From: RGIG9060 sp036307825
Lineage (GTDB): Bacteria; Spirochaetota; Spirochaetia; Treponematales; Treponemataceae
NCBI GenBank assembly: GCA_036307825.1
Contig: JAXJWW010000022.1
Coordinates: 1 to 58,633 of the forward strand
Length of the DNA: 58,633 bases
Direction: 5' to 3'
Part shown: positions 26,159-34,926 of the stretch, one piece after another
Layout: the number at the start of each line of letters is the position of its first letter
Numbering within the stretch: position 1 is the stretch's first letter
Notes under the pieces: model-generated
What the model was told of the DNA's origin: nothing
Seen by the model: the letters and a program-made list of their open reading frames with translations, nothing else
Databases searched by the model: none
Made by a program: the position numbers and the translations under genes

Positions 26159-26950
26159 ATGAAAGAAAGACAGATAGTTTTAAAACAAGACATCATCAAT
26201 GCATTAAAAAATGTTGGCTTAGAAAAAGGACAAACAGTTATTGTTCACACATCATTAAGTAGTTTAGGTTTTGTTTGTGGTGGTGCGCAAATTGTAATCG
26301 AAGCGTTACTTGAAACTGTTGGCAAAGAAGGAACTATTATAATGCCAACTCAGTCATGGAAAAATTTAGACCCTTCAACAGGCGTTCATTGGGAAGAGCC
26401 TGAAGAATGGCATGACATTATCCGCGAAAATTGGCCTGCTTACAATAAAGATATTACTCCAACAAATACAATGGGTGCAGTTGCAGAAATGTTTAGAAAA
26501 TGGCCTGGAACTTTAAGAAGCAATCATCCAGCCCGTTCCATTGCTGCATGGGGAAAACACGCACAACTTATTACAGAAAATCATGATTTATCAAATATTT
26601 TTGGTGAAGGTTCACCTTTAAGTAAACTTTACGATTTAGATGGATATGTTTTACTTATCGGAGTAGGCTATGATAAAAATACTTCAATTCATTTAGCTGA
26701 TGCAAGAGCAAATTATCCTAGCAAACACAATTGTACAGAACATAGCGCAATAATGGAAAACGGAAATCGCGTTTGGAAAGCCTACGAAACTTTATTCGTT
26801 GATGGTGAAGATTTTGAAGAAATCGGCAAAGCCTTTGAAGAAAATTGTTCAGTAAATAAAACAAAACTAGGAAATGGTATTTTGACTTTTATGAAACAAA
26901 GAGAACTTGTGGACTTTTCTGTAAACTGGATAGAAGAAAATCGAAAATGA
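26159..26950 (+). CDS. Aminoglycoside 3-N-acetyltransferase, AAC(3)-like
   Basis: 263 residues, AAGGAGA before the ATG. The antibiotic N-acetyltransferase family pattern is clear: VIVHTSLSSLGFVCGGA at about 27-43, IIMPTQSW, PTNTMGAVAEMFRKWPG, RSNHPARSIAAWGKHA, and the late VLLIGVGYDKNTSIHLAD. The family includes AAC(3) resistance enzymes and YokD-like proteins of unknown substrate. It uses acetyl-CoA. It overlaps the next gene by 4 nt (ATGA), so an SDR-type epimerase is co-translated. Actual drug resistance is not proven by sequence. Confidence 0.85.
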   Translation: MKERQIVLKQDIINALKNVGLEKGQTVIVHTSLSSLGFVCGGAQIVIEALLETVGKEGTIIMPTQSWKNLDPSTGVHWEEPEEWHDIIRENWPAYNKDITPTNTMGAVAEMFRKWPGTLRSNHPARSIAAWGKHAQLITENHDLSNIFGEGSPLSKLYDLDGYVLLIGVGYDKNTSIHLADARANYPSKHNCTEHSAIMENGNRVWKAYETLFVDGEDFEEIGKAFEENCSVNKTKLGNGILTFMKQRELVDFSVNWIEENRK

Positions 26951-27873
26951 AAAAAATATTAGTTACAGGTGGAACAGTTTTTGTTAGTAAAATTGTTGCT
27001 CAATATTTTGCATCTAATAAATTCAAAAATGAATATCAGGTTTATGTTCTAAATAGAAATAATCATTCGCAAGTAGAAAATGTAATTTTAATAAATTCAT
27101 CTAGGGAAACTCTTGCATACAAACTTGAAGAATATAAATTTGATATTGTTATTGATATAACTTCATATACAAAAAATGATGTAAAATTAATTTTGGATTC
27201 TTTAGGAAACTCAAAAGATTTAGTTGAAAAATATATTTTATTAAGTTCCAGTGCTGTTTATCCAGAAACTTTGGATTTGCCTTTTATGGAAAGTGATAAA
27301 GTTGGTAAAAATATTTTCTGGAATGATTATGGATTAAATAAAATTGAAGCAGAAAATTATTTGCAACAAAATTTTTCAAACTATTATATTTTGCGTCCTC
27401 CATATTTGTACGGACAAGAAAACAATATTTATCGAGAAGCATTTGTTTTTGATTGCGCAGAGCAAAAAAGAAAGTTCTATCTTCCAGAAAATAAAGAAAT
27501 GAAATTACAATTTTTTTATATCGAAGATTTGTGCAAAGTGATAGAAAATATTTTAATAAAAAATCCAAAAGAAAAAATATTTAATGTTGGAAATGAAGTT
27601 TGTATTTCAATTTTAGATTGGGTAAAACTTTGCTATGAAGTTGTAGGCGCAAAATTAGAAGTAATAAATGTTTCTAAAGAAATTCCGCAAAGAAATTATT
27701 TTCCATTTTATGCTTATGAATATTATCTTGATGTAACAAAACAAAAAAGTTTACTCGATAAAACAACTGATTTAAAAATCGGTTTAGAAAAATCATACCA
27801 GTGGTATAAAAATAATAAAGATAAAGTAAATAGAAAAAATTATTTTGATTTTATTGATAATGAATTATGTTAA
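26947..27873 (+). CDS. NAD-dependent epimerase/dehydratase (extended SDR)
   Basis: 308 residues, start overlapping the AAC(3)-like stop. The Rossmann motif is VTGGTVFVSKIVAQYF, a TGGTxFxx variant of the usual TGxxGxxG. The catalytic YxxxK equivalent is near NDYGLNKIEAENYL (Y-G-L-N-K), preceded by LLSSSAVYPE. NAD(P) and nucleotide-sugar or mRNA-binding SDRs share this pattern. Co-translation with an acetyltransferase suggests a small-molecule modification step, but no substrate is visible. Confidence 0.82.
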   Translation: MKKILVTGGTVFVSKIVAQYFASNKFKNEYQVYVLNRNNHSQVENVILINSSRETLAYKLEEYKFDIVIDITSYTKNDVKLILDSLGNSKDLVEKYILLSSSAVYPETLDLPFMESDKVGKNIFWNDYGLNKIEAENYLQQNFSNYYILRPPYLYGQENNIYREAFVFDCAEQKRKFYLPENKEMKLQFFYIEDLCKVIENILIKNPKEKIFNVGNEVCISILDWVKLCYEVVGAKLEVINVSKEIPQRNYFPFYAYEYYLDVTKQKSLLDKTTDLKIGLEKSYQWYKNNKDKVNRKNYFDFIDNELC

Positions 27874-27878
27874 AAAAA

Positions 27879-27902
27879 AGGCTGTCTAAATCAGACAGCC
27901 TT
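27879..27902 (-). terminator. Bidirectional terminator
   Basis: AGGCTGTCT and AGACAGCCT pair across a 5-nt loop. The A-run on the left gives a T-run on the minus strand, so it ends the channel gene transcript, and it also follows the SDR stop. Confidence 0.8.
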
Positions 27903-27908
27903 TAGAAA

Positions 27909-29771
27909 TTAATATTCGGCAAGTAAAATTAATCTATCGTCATTATTAAAAATGATTTCTTTATCTTTTGGTGGATTAAGTACAATTTCAAACTTACCAT
28001 CTTCTTTTACTTTTTTGTAACCGATAGCAACTTCTCCGTAGCGACTTGCAGATGCACAAACTGTATAGAAGTTTACAGGTTTGTCTGTAACAACATATCG
28101 GTTTGCAATTTTCATATAAAGTTCTGAACCAGAATCAGAAAGTAAATCATTAAGAATTACAAATTGTTCCCTTGTTTGAGAAATTTGTGTCATCATCAAT
28201 GCTGTGATATTACTACTGATTACAAAATCTGTAACTTTTGTAACTTCTGCAAGTTCTTGATCTTCAGTACTTCTCATTTCACTTGTAACTGTAAAATTTA
28301 AATTATTTTTTCTTGTAATATCTCTTAATTGTAACAAAAGTAATAATGTTTTTGAATCAGCGGTTTCATCATCATCATTTTGATTTGTTAAAATTAAAAC
28401 ATTGTTTGGTTTATTTGCAACAATTTTTTCTAATTCTGAACGATTAAAAATATCAGAAATTACTTTTGTAAGTTTTATATTTTCAAGATTTTCTTGCAAT
28501 GGTAAATATTCTTCGATAAAACTATCTTCTGTTGTTGCAACAATTACTTCTGAATTTTTTGGTGCGTAACAATCAAGTTCTGTAATAACTTGATCTAATA
28601 ATTCGTTGCAACCAAAGATAATTGTTTTTTCTGGAACAGGTTCATCTGCTTTACCGTCAGCGAAATTTGATTTTTCAACAGTTGCATTTTCTGGTGTTGG
28701 AATTGAAATACCATCATCTTCTGCAATTAAAATAATTTTATCACTTTCTATAATTTGAGTTGTTGAAGGTGGATTTAAAAGAGGTTTATTAGAACGAACA
28801 ATTCCGATTACAGTTGAACGAGGAAATAATAAATTTAATTCTCCAAAAGTTTTACCTGCTAATCCTGAAATTGTTTCTACATAAATTTCATCACCTTCGT
28901 AACTTAACAGATTTGTAAATACTGTTGACATTCCAGGCTGTCTTGAAGTGTGAGCCATAATTCTTGCGATAGAATTTTGATAATAGAATACTTCAGCTCT
29001 TCCATTCCCTGCAATACGAGCAGCTTCGGCATTTTCTTCGCTATGAATTAATGCTGTGATATAAGCATTGTGATTATCAGAATTTTCTAAAATAGTTGTA
29101 GTTGCTAAAACAGCTTTTACACTCATAAAATCATTTTCAGCGTTTACAATAATTGAACGACAAGTTTCTGGTGAACAAATTTCTACATCAGAAATGTTAT
29201 CAATGCTTCCGCTTCTACAAATGATTTTAGTGTTTTTTGTATCTGGAATTCTTTGTGCAATTAAATCTTCCATTTCGGTTTTATCTTGATTATCCATCAC
29301 AACGATAACACCTTTTTTCTGATTTTCATTTGCAATAATAAGTTCACGAATTATGTTAATTGCATTTTCGTTAAAGCCCAAAATGATAACATGATTTTTT
29401 TCAAGAACAAGTGAATGTCCTTTTCTTAAATCTTCCATTTTAGCTTCAAGACCAGTACTGATTACACCAATTAACATACTTGTAATAAACAAACCACAAA
29501 TTGTTACAATTGACATCATCACAATAAATAAAATATTACTTGTGTCATCTCCAGCAATTGTTCCAGCATCAAGAGCGTGCATTAAACTCATCCATGCAGA
29601 TTGTAAAACATTTCCATTTGTTTCAGGATCTGCAATTGAAACAACTAAACCTGCAATTACAATTACCACAAGAGTAATAACTGCTAAAAGCAAAATTAAA
29701 GATAGTGTTCCCTTTGACATTAGGTTGTCAAACTTGTAACTTAGTTTTTGTTTTAAACTAGGTTTTTTCAT
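27909..29771 (-). CDS. CASTOR/POLLUX-like ion channel with TrkA-N domains
   Basis: 620 residues, GGAGG upstream of the ATG. Two hydrophobic helices (about 20-48 and 80-107) flank a pore-like loop (SAWMSLMHALDAGTIAGDD). A first RCK/TrkA-N Rossmann domain follows (NHVIILGFNENAINIIREL) and then a second (EKTIIFGCNELLDQVITELD) with a TrkA-C-like region between them (about residues 270-360). This arrangement matches the bacterial relatives of plant CASTOR/POLLUX and DMI1 channels, thought to pass K+ or Ca2+. The selectivity filter is not the canonical TVGYG. It stands alone with its own promoter. Confidence 0.85.
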   Translation of the reverse strand: MKKPSLKQKLSYKFDNLMSKGTLSLILLLAVITLVVIVIAGLVVSIADPETNGNVLQSAWMSLMHALDAGTIAGDDTSNILFIVMMSIVTICGLFITSMLIGVISTGLEAKMEDLRKGHSLVLEKNHVIILGFNENAINIIRELIIANENQKKGVIVVMDNQDKTEMEDLIAQRIPDTKNTKIICRSGSIDNISDVEICSPETCRSIIVNAENDFMSVKAVLATTTILENSDNHNAYITALIHSEENAEAARIAGNGRAEVFYYQNSIARIMAHTSRQPGMSTVFTNLLSYEGDEIYVETISGLAGKTFGELNLLFPRSTVIGIVRSNKPLLNPPSTTQIIESDKIILIAEDDGISIPTPENATVEKSNFADGKADEPVPEKTIIFGCNELLDQVITELDCYAPKNSEVIVATTEDSFIEEYLPLQENLENIKLTKVISDIFNRSELEKIVANKPNNVLILTNQNDDDETADSKTLLLLLQLRDITRKNNLNFTVTSEMRSTEDQELAEVTKVTDFVISSNITALMMTQISQTREQFVILNDLLSDSGSELYMKIANRYVVTDKPVNFYTVCASASRYGEVAIGYKKVKEDGKFEIVLNPPKDKEIIFNNDDRLILLAEY

Positions 29772-29830
29772 AAAATATTTTGCCTCCCCAAAATTTTATA
29801 TATTTTTGAAAATAATAATCGTGTTTAAAC

Positions 29831-29859
29831 ATTATATCATAGATTTTTTTCTTTCTCAA
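29831..29859 (-). promoter_or_regulatory. Promoter of the CASTOR-like channel gene
   Basis: Minus strand TTGAGA (29859-29854), 17 bp, TATAAT (29836-29831). The leader is about 55 nt and contains a GGAGG site. Confidence 0.6.
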
Positions 29860-29950
29860 TTATATAATATGTATGAAAGAAAACTTTTGTTTTTAAAATT
29901 AAACTATACAAAAATTAAGTTTTTTTATAAGAGAAATTTTAGGAGAATTT

Positions 29951-31699
29951 ATGTCAGTAAAAACAACTGAGTTTTATAATTCAAATCCATTAAAAGTATT
30001 TTTTTCATATTACAAACCTCATTGGAAAATTTTTGCCTTGGATCTTTTTTGTGCAATGATGATTTCTTTAATTGATATTGCATTTCCAATGATAAGTAAA
30101 TTTACAATTGATTCACTTTTGCCAAATAGAAATTTTAAAACATTTTTTATTTTGATTGCCTCGTTGATTTTTGTTTATATTTTACGAAGAGCTTTTACTT
30201 GGTTTGTAAATTACTGGGGACATTATTTTGGAACTCTAGTTGAAACAGATATGCGTCGAGATGTTTTTACTCACTTAGAAAATCAGTCATTTAATTTTTA
30301 TGATAAACATCGCACAGGAAAATTAATGTCTCGAGCAACAACTGATCTTTTTGATATTACAGAACTTGCTCATCATGGTCCAGAAGATTTTATCATTTCA
30401 GTTGTAACATTGCTTGGTTCATTTTTTCTTTTGTTAAAAATTCGTGCAGAACTTGCAATCATCGTTTTTATTTTTCTTCCTATTATCATTGTAATTACTA
30501 TGATTTCTCGTCGTTCTCTTACAGAAAGTTCTCGCAAAGTAAAAGATGCAACTGCCGAAATAAATGCAGTTTTAGAATCAAGCATTTCTGGAGTGCGTGT
30601 TACAAAAGTTTTTACAAACGAAGAATACGAACTCAATCGTTTTGAAGAAGGTAATACATTATTCAAATCTGCAAAGAAAAAATTTTACAAGCATGTGGCT
30701 AGTTTTCATGCAAATATAGAATTTTTTACAAGTCTTCTTAATCTTTTAGTTTTGGCAGTTGGCGGATTTTTTATTATGAAAAATAAAATGTCAATTTCTG
30801 ATTTAGTTGCAGCAAATCTTTTTATTGCAGCATTTTCTTCTCCCATTCGTCGTATTTCTTTTTTAGTTGAACAATATACAACAGGAATGGCAGGATTTAA
30901 AAGATTTTTGGAAATTATGAAAGTTGATACAAGTGTAAAAGATTCTGAAAATGCTCAAGATATTTTTTGTGCAAGAGGAAATATCAATTTTGAAAATGTA
31001 AGTTTTTCTTATACCGATGGAATTGAAGTTCTGAAAAATATAAATCTTAAAATCTCACCGGGACAAAAGTTTGCATTGGTTGGTCTTTCTGGTGGAGGGA
31101 AAACTACAATTTGTAATTTGCTTCCACGATTTTATGAAGTAACCGATGGAAAAATTTTTCTTGATGGAATTGATATAAAAGATATAAAACTCAAATCTTT
31201 AAGAAAACAAATTGGAATTGTTCAACAAGATGTGTTTTTGTTTGCAGGTTCAATAAAAGAAAATATTGCCTACGGAAAACCAAACGCAACTGATGAAGAA
31301 ATTATTGAAGCAGCAAAACTTTCAGAAATTCACGAAGATATTTTGAAAATGCCACAAGGCTATGATACATTAGTTGGTGAGCGCGGAATAAAACTTTCTG
31401 GTGGACAAAAACAACGAGTTTCTATTGCAAGATGTTTTTTGAAAAATCCTCCAATTTTGATTTTGGATGAAGCAACTTCAGCTTTGGATACAGCAACTGA
31501 AATTAAAATTCAAAAAGCATTTGATAAACTTTCTAAAGGTCGAACAACTTTAATTATTGCTCACAGACTTTCTACAATTAAAAATGCAGATTGCATAGCA
31601 GTAATTGGTGATAAAGAAATAAAAGAAATCGGCACACACAATGAACTAATTTTGCAAAATGGAGTTTACGCAAAATTGCACAATGCAAAAACAGAATAA
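29951..31699 (+). CDS. ABC exporter, fused permease and ATPase (MsbA/lipid or multidrug type)
   Basis: 582 residues, AGGAGAA upstream. The N-terminal half is a six-helix exporter domain (ABC_membrane) to about residue 315. The ATPase half follows with Walker A LVGLSGGGKTT, Q-loop IGIVQQDVFLFAGS, signature LSGGQKQRVSIARC, Walker B ILILDEATSALD and switch His in IIAHRLST. It is a half-transporter that probably works as a homodimer because no second half-gene is adjacent. Substrate is unknown. It is the first gene of a co-directional group (ArsC-like, patatin, S1 protein) with short gaps. Confidence 0.92.
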   Translation: MSVKTTEFYNSNPLKVFFSYYKPHWKIFALDLFCAMMISLIDIAFPMISKFTIDSLLPNRNFKTFFILIASLIFVYILRRAFTWFVNYWGHYFGTLVETDMRRDVFTHLENQSFNFYDKHRTGKLMSRATTDLFDITELAHHGPEDFIISVVTLLGSFFLLLKIRAELAIIVFIFLPIIIVITMISRRSLTESSRKVKDATAEINAVLESSISGVRVTKVFTNEEYELNRFEEGNTLFKSAKKKFYKHVASFHANIEFFTSLLNLLVLAVGGFFIMKNKMSISDLVAANLFIAAFSSPIRRISFLVEQYTTGMAGFKRFLEIMKVDTSVKDSENAQDIFCARGNINFENVSFSYTDGIEVLKNINLKISPGQKFALVGLSGGGKTTICNLLPRFYEVTDGKIFLDGIDIKDIKLKSLRKQIGIVQQDVFLFAGSIKENIAYGKPNATDEEIIEAAKLSEIHEDILKMPQGYDTLVGERGIKLSGGQKQRVSIARCFLKNPPILILDEATSALDTATEIKIQKAFDKLSKGRTTLIIAHRLSTIKNADCIAVIGDKEIKEIGTHNELILQNGVYAKLHNAKTE

Positions 31700-31720
31700 A
31701 TTTATGAGGTAAGGAATATT

Positions 31721-32080
31721 ATGCAAATACAAATTTTTGGAACAAATAAAAACTTTGATTGTAAAAAAGCACAGATGTGGTTTAAAGAACGAAGAATAAA
31801 TTTTCAATTTATCGATTTAAAAGAAAAACAAATGAGTCCTGGTGAATTTGATTCTGTAGTTCAAGCAATTTCTAAAATTGAAGGAAGTCGACAAGATGCA
31901 ATTCTTTCTATGATTGATAAATCTGCAAAAGATTATTCTTCTATTGCGTATCTTGATGAAAGCGACATTGAAGAAAAACTTTTTGAAAATCAAAATTTAT
32001 TAAAGCAACCAATTGTTCGTAATGGAAAAAATCTTGCAACAGTTGGCTTAGCAACAAAAGTTTGGGAAACTTGGAATTGA
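31721..32080 (+). CDS. ArsC/Spx-family thioredoxin-fold protein
   Basis: 119 residues with GAGGTAAGGA upstream. The fold signature is IQIFGTNKNFDCKKAQMWFKERRINFQFIDLKEKQMS (core NFDCKKAQMWFKER and FIDLKE), with one N-terminal cysteine at about residue 14 and a later KQPIVRNGKNLATVGL that matches the ArsC C-terminal motif (L-x-R-P-I-V). There is no CxxC, so it is nearer arsenate-reductase-like YffB/ArsC proteins than Spx. No arsenic gene is adjacent, so the role may be general redox chemistry. Confidence 0.85.
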   Translation: MQIQIFGTNKNFDCKKAQMWFKERRINFQFIDLKEKQMSPGEFDSVVQAISKIEGSRQDAILSMIDKSAKDYSSIAYLDESDIEEKLFENQNLLKQPIVRNGKNLATVGLATKVWETWN

Positions 32081-32102
32081 TTTTTAGAATCGGAGAAATT
32101 AA

Positions 32103-32978
32103 ATGAAAGAAAATAAAATCGGACTTGTTTTGGAAGGTGGCGGACACAGAGGAATTTACACAGCAGGTATTCTTGATGTATTTGCAGAAAATAAAATTTT
32201 TGTGGATGCTGTTATGGGTGTTTCTGCAGGATGCGTTCACGGTGCAAGTTTTTTATCTGGACAAATTGGTCGTTCACTTCGTTACACAACAAAATATTGC
32301 GACAATCCAAACTACATGGGATTTCGTTCACTCATTACAACAGGAAATTTTTTTAACGAAGATTTTTGTTATTATAAACTTCCAGAAATTTTAGATCCTT
32401 TTGATAACGATGCTTTCGATAAAAATTCAACTCAGTTTTTTGCTGTTTGTACAGATGTAAAAACTGGAAATCCAATTTATCATGAATGCGAAAGTTTAAA
32501 AGGAGATAAAATTAAATGGTTACAAGCATCAGCTTCTATGCCATTAGTTTCAAAAATTATAAAAATTGATGATGAACTTTTGCTTGATGGTGGAATTTCA
32601 GATTCAATTCCAATTCAAAAAATGCAAGAAATGGGATTTGAAAAAAATATTGTAATTTTAACTCAAGAAAAAGGTTATACAAAAAAAGCCAATTCACTTT
32701 TGCCAGTAATAAAATTATTTTATAAAAAATATCCTAAATTAATTGAAGCAATAGAAAATCGTCACATAGTATATAATCAACAATTAGAATTTCTTGAAGA
32801 ACAAGAAAAATTAGGTAAGGTAATAATTCTTCGTCCTTCAGAAAAGCCAGTTGCAGGTCGTACAGAAAAAGATAAAGAAAAAATTATTGTAACTTATAAT
32901 TTAGGAAAAAAAGATGCATTGTCAATGCTAGAAAAAATAAAAACCTGGAATTGCGTTAGCAATTCCGAATCCGTGTGA
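32103..32978 (+). CDS. Patatin-like phospholipase
   Basis: 291 residues, CGGAGAAA upstream. The patatin motifs are the oxyanion loop LVLEGGGHRGIYTAG, the nucleophile elbow GVSAG (Ser at about residue 42) and the catalytic Asp in LLDGGISDSIP. This is the YjjU-like bacterial branch, which hydrolyses acyl chains of phospholipids. The last residues (WNCVSNSESV) and the stop codon are encoded by an interspersed hairpin repeat, so the native C-terminus was probably replaced or extended by repeat insertion. Confidence 0.9.
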   Translation: MKENKIGLVLEGGGHRGIYTAGILDVFAENKIFVDAVMGVSAGCVHGASFLSGQIGRSLRYTTKYCDNPNYMGFRSLITTGNFFNEDFCYYKLPEILDPFDNDAFDKNSTQFFAVCTDVKTGNPIYHECESLKGDKIKWLQASASMPLVSKIIKIDDELLLDGGISDSIPIQKMQEMGFEKNIVILTQEKGYTKKANSLLPVIKLFYKKYPKLIEAIENRHIVYNQQLEFLEEQEKLGKVIILRPSEKPVAGRTEKDKEKIIVTYNLGKKDALSMLEKIKTWNCVSNSESV

Positions 32979-32979
32979 T
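32947..32979 (+). repeat. Interspersed hairpin repeat, variant stem
   Basis: GGAATTGC-GTTA-GCAATTCC followed by GAATCCGTGTGAT. The loop and 3' flank equal those of the 56.8-kb copies, but the stem is wholly different and still perfectly paired. It supplies the patatin stop codon. Confidence 0.75.
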
Positions 32980-33003
32980 ATTAGAATAATATAGGAGAAG
33001 CAA

Positions 33004-34122
33004 ATGAAATTTTTAGAAATTGGACAAGAAGTAGAAACACAAATTGTTGCAATTACGGATGACTGTATTTTTCTTGATTTAAATACAAAGTCAGAAGGAA
33101 TTTTGGAAAAATCAGAATTAACTGATGAAAATGGAATTGTAAAACTAAATGGAAAAGAATTAAAAGAAGGTGATTCAATTAAAGTTTTCTTTTTAGGAAA
33201 TTTAAAAGGTGAAATGCGTTTTACAACAAAAATTGCAGGTGAAAAAGCTGACAAATCAATGTTAGAAAACGCTTGGAAAAATCAAATTCCGGTTGAAGGA
33301 AAAGTTGAAAAAGAAATCAAAGGTGGATTTGAAATTAAAATTGGTAACTCTCGCGCTTTCTGTCCTTATTCACAAATGGGTTTCAAAGAAAAAGAAGAAC
33401 CAAGTTTTTATGTTGGTAAAAATTTAACTTTCAAAATTCAAGAATACAAAGAAGACGGAAAAAATATTTTAGTTTCTAACAAAGCAGTTGCTCAAGAAGT
33501 TTTTCAAGGAAAGATGAAAACTTTGCAAGATTCAATTAAAGTTGGAATGAGTGTAAAAGTAAAAATTATTTCTTTGCAAAAATACGGAGCCTTCGTAAAT
33601 TTCCTTGGTGATGAAAGTGGATTTAAAGCTTTACTTCCAATTTCAGAAATTTCAAGAAGTCGAGTTGATAATATTGAACAAGTTCTTTCTGTTGGCCAAG
33701 AACTTACAGTTAGTGTTTTAAATGCTGATTGGAAAAATGAAAAAGTTTCTGTTAGTTTGAAATCACTTTTGGAAAATCCATGGGATAATGTTTCAAAAAA
33801 ATATCCTATCGATTCAAAGCACGATGGAAAAATTTCTCGAATTGCAGATTTTGGTTTGTTCATTGAATTGGAAGAAGGTGTTGATGGTTTGGTTCATATT
33901 TCAGATTTGGATACAGATAGAAATACTAACCTTAGAAAAGTTTACAAAATCGGCGACAAGATGTCTGTTGTGATAAATTCAGTTGATGCTGATAACGAAA
34001 GAATTTCTTTGCGACCAGCATCTTCTATTGAACAAGATAAAACTACTGCAAAATATCTTGACAACCAGAATGATTCAGACGGCGAAACTTACAATCCGTT
34101 TGCCGCCTTATTAAAAAAATAA
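33004..34122 (+). CDS. S1 RNA-binding-domain protein (ribosomal protein S1-like)
   Basis: 372 residues, ATAGGAGAAG upstream. Four S1-type OB-fold repeats are visible at about 6-75, 95-165, 180-258 and 265-340. The last two are the best, with the patterns KIISLQKYGAFVNF...LLPISEIS and KISRIADFGLFIELEEGVDGLVHISDL. Bacterial S1 proteins bind mRNA at the 30S subunit. This one is shorter than six-repeat RpsA, so it is either a spirochaete S1-like protein or an accessory RNA-binding factor. It is interesting alongside the many predicted leaderless mRNAs, but a link is only speculation. Confidence 0.88.
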   Translation: MKFLEIGQEVETQIVAITDDCIFLDLNTKSEGILEKSELTDENGIVKLNGKELKEGDSIKVFFLGNLKGEMRFTTKIAGEKADKSMLENAWKNQIPVEGKVEKEIKGGFEIKIGNSRAFCPYSQMGFKEKEEPSFYVGKNLTFKIQEYKEDGKNILVSNKAVAQEVFQGKMKTLQDSIKVGMSVKVKIISLQKYGAFVNFLGDESGFKALLPISEISRSRVDNIEQVLSVGQELTVSVLNADWKNEKVSVSLKSLLENPWDNVSKKYPIDSKHDGKISRIADFGLFIELEEGVDGLVHISDLDTDRNTNLRKVYKIGDKMSVVINSVDADNERISLRPASSIEQDKTTAKYLDNQNDSDGETYNPFAALLKK

Positions 34123-34134
34123 TTTTTGTAGATT

Positions 34135-34776
34135 TTATCTAATAAAACTTGTGCGAGTTTTAGAAGCTATAGGAGATGGTTCATCTAAACTATCTTTTGT
34201 AGCTTCTCGCATTTTTAAAAGCCATGCCATATTTTGTCCAAGGTTTTCTAAAATCTGTAAACCTTCTTTGTCTTGTTGAATCGCATCTTCATTTGTTCCA
34301 TGAACTACATTCCAATAAATTGAAGGAACGATGAGAGCTTCTGCTAAATACAAAAAATGATTAAGTTGGTCAAAAGTTGCAACTCCACCAGCACGACGAA
34401 CTGACACAACTGAAGTTGCTACTTTGTGTCTTAAAGAACTTGCTCCTGCATAGAAAAATCTATCAAGAAAACTTTTCATAGTTCCATTTACACCTGCATA
34501 ATAAACTGGACTTCCTAAAATAAGACCGTCGCAAGTTTTCATTTTTTCAATAGCGATATTTACTTCATCGTCATTAAAAACGCAAAGTCCATTTGTGCTA
34601 CCTTTTTTGCAAGTACCACAACCTTGACATCCACGAATTGCTTTGTTTCCAATTTGCAAAATTTCAGTTTTTATTCCTTGTTTTTCAAGTTCCTTTGCAA
34701 CAATATTTATCGCTTGAAAAGTTCCACCTTCACCATGAGGGCTTCCGTTAATTGCTAAAACTTTAAGTTCTTTCAT
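34135..34776 (-). CDS. NADPH-dependent FMN reductase/flavodoxin-like iron-sulfur flavoprotein
   Basis: 213 residues, AAGGAAGG upstream of the ATG. The FMN phosphate loop is INGSPHGEGGTFQAI near the N-terminus, then the compact cysteine cluster GCQGCGTCKKGSTNGLC at about 49-65, typical of iron-sulfur flavoproteins, and the flavin segment LILGSPVYYAGVNGTMKSF. It carries FMN and probably a 4Fe-4S cluster, and transfers electrons in anaerobic metabolism or quinone/disulfide reduction. The natural partner is unknown. It is divergent from the M20 peptidase gene. Confidence 0.88.
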   Translation of the reverse strand: MKELKVLAINGSPHGEGGTFQAINIVAKELEKQGIKTEILQIGNKAIRGCQGCGTCKKGSTNGLCVFNDDEVNIAIEKMKTCDGLILGSPVYYAGVNGTMKSFLDRFFYAGASSLRHKVATSVVSVRRAGGVATFDQLNHFLYLAEALIVPSIYWNVVHGTNEDAIQQDKEGLQILENLGQNMAWLLKMREATKDSLDEPSPIASKTRTSFIR

Positions 34777-34897
34777 AAAACCTTCCTTAATTTCAATTAA
34801 AGTGAAAAATCTACAAACATTATATCAATTAGTGGATAAGTTTTCTATAAATGTGTATAATATTAGTAAATTTAGTAACACTTTTTTCAATATAAAG

Positions 34898-34906
34898 TGT
34901 TATAAT
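34898..34906 (+). promoter_or_regulatory. Extended -10 promoter of the M20 peptidase gene
   Basis: TGTTATAAT matches the extended -10 (TGnTATAAT). The start point would be near 34913, downstream of the first in-frame ATG at 34909, which therefore cannot be the translation start. Confidence 0.6.
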
Positions 34907-34926
34907 ATATGAGGAATTTTAACAAT

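Noticed and set aside
26159..26950. Recent horizontal transfer of the resistance-like genes
   Set aside because: Base composition and codon use match the neighbours and no mobile element or direct repeat is adjacent.
34909..34926. ATG at 34909 as start of the M20 peptidase
   Set aside because: It lies between the TATAAT box and the predicted transcription start, so it would not be in the mRNA; ATG 34927 has a GAGGA site.
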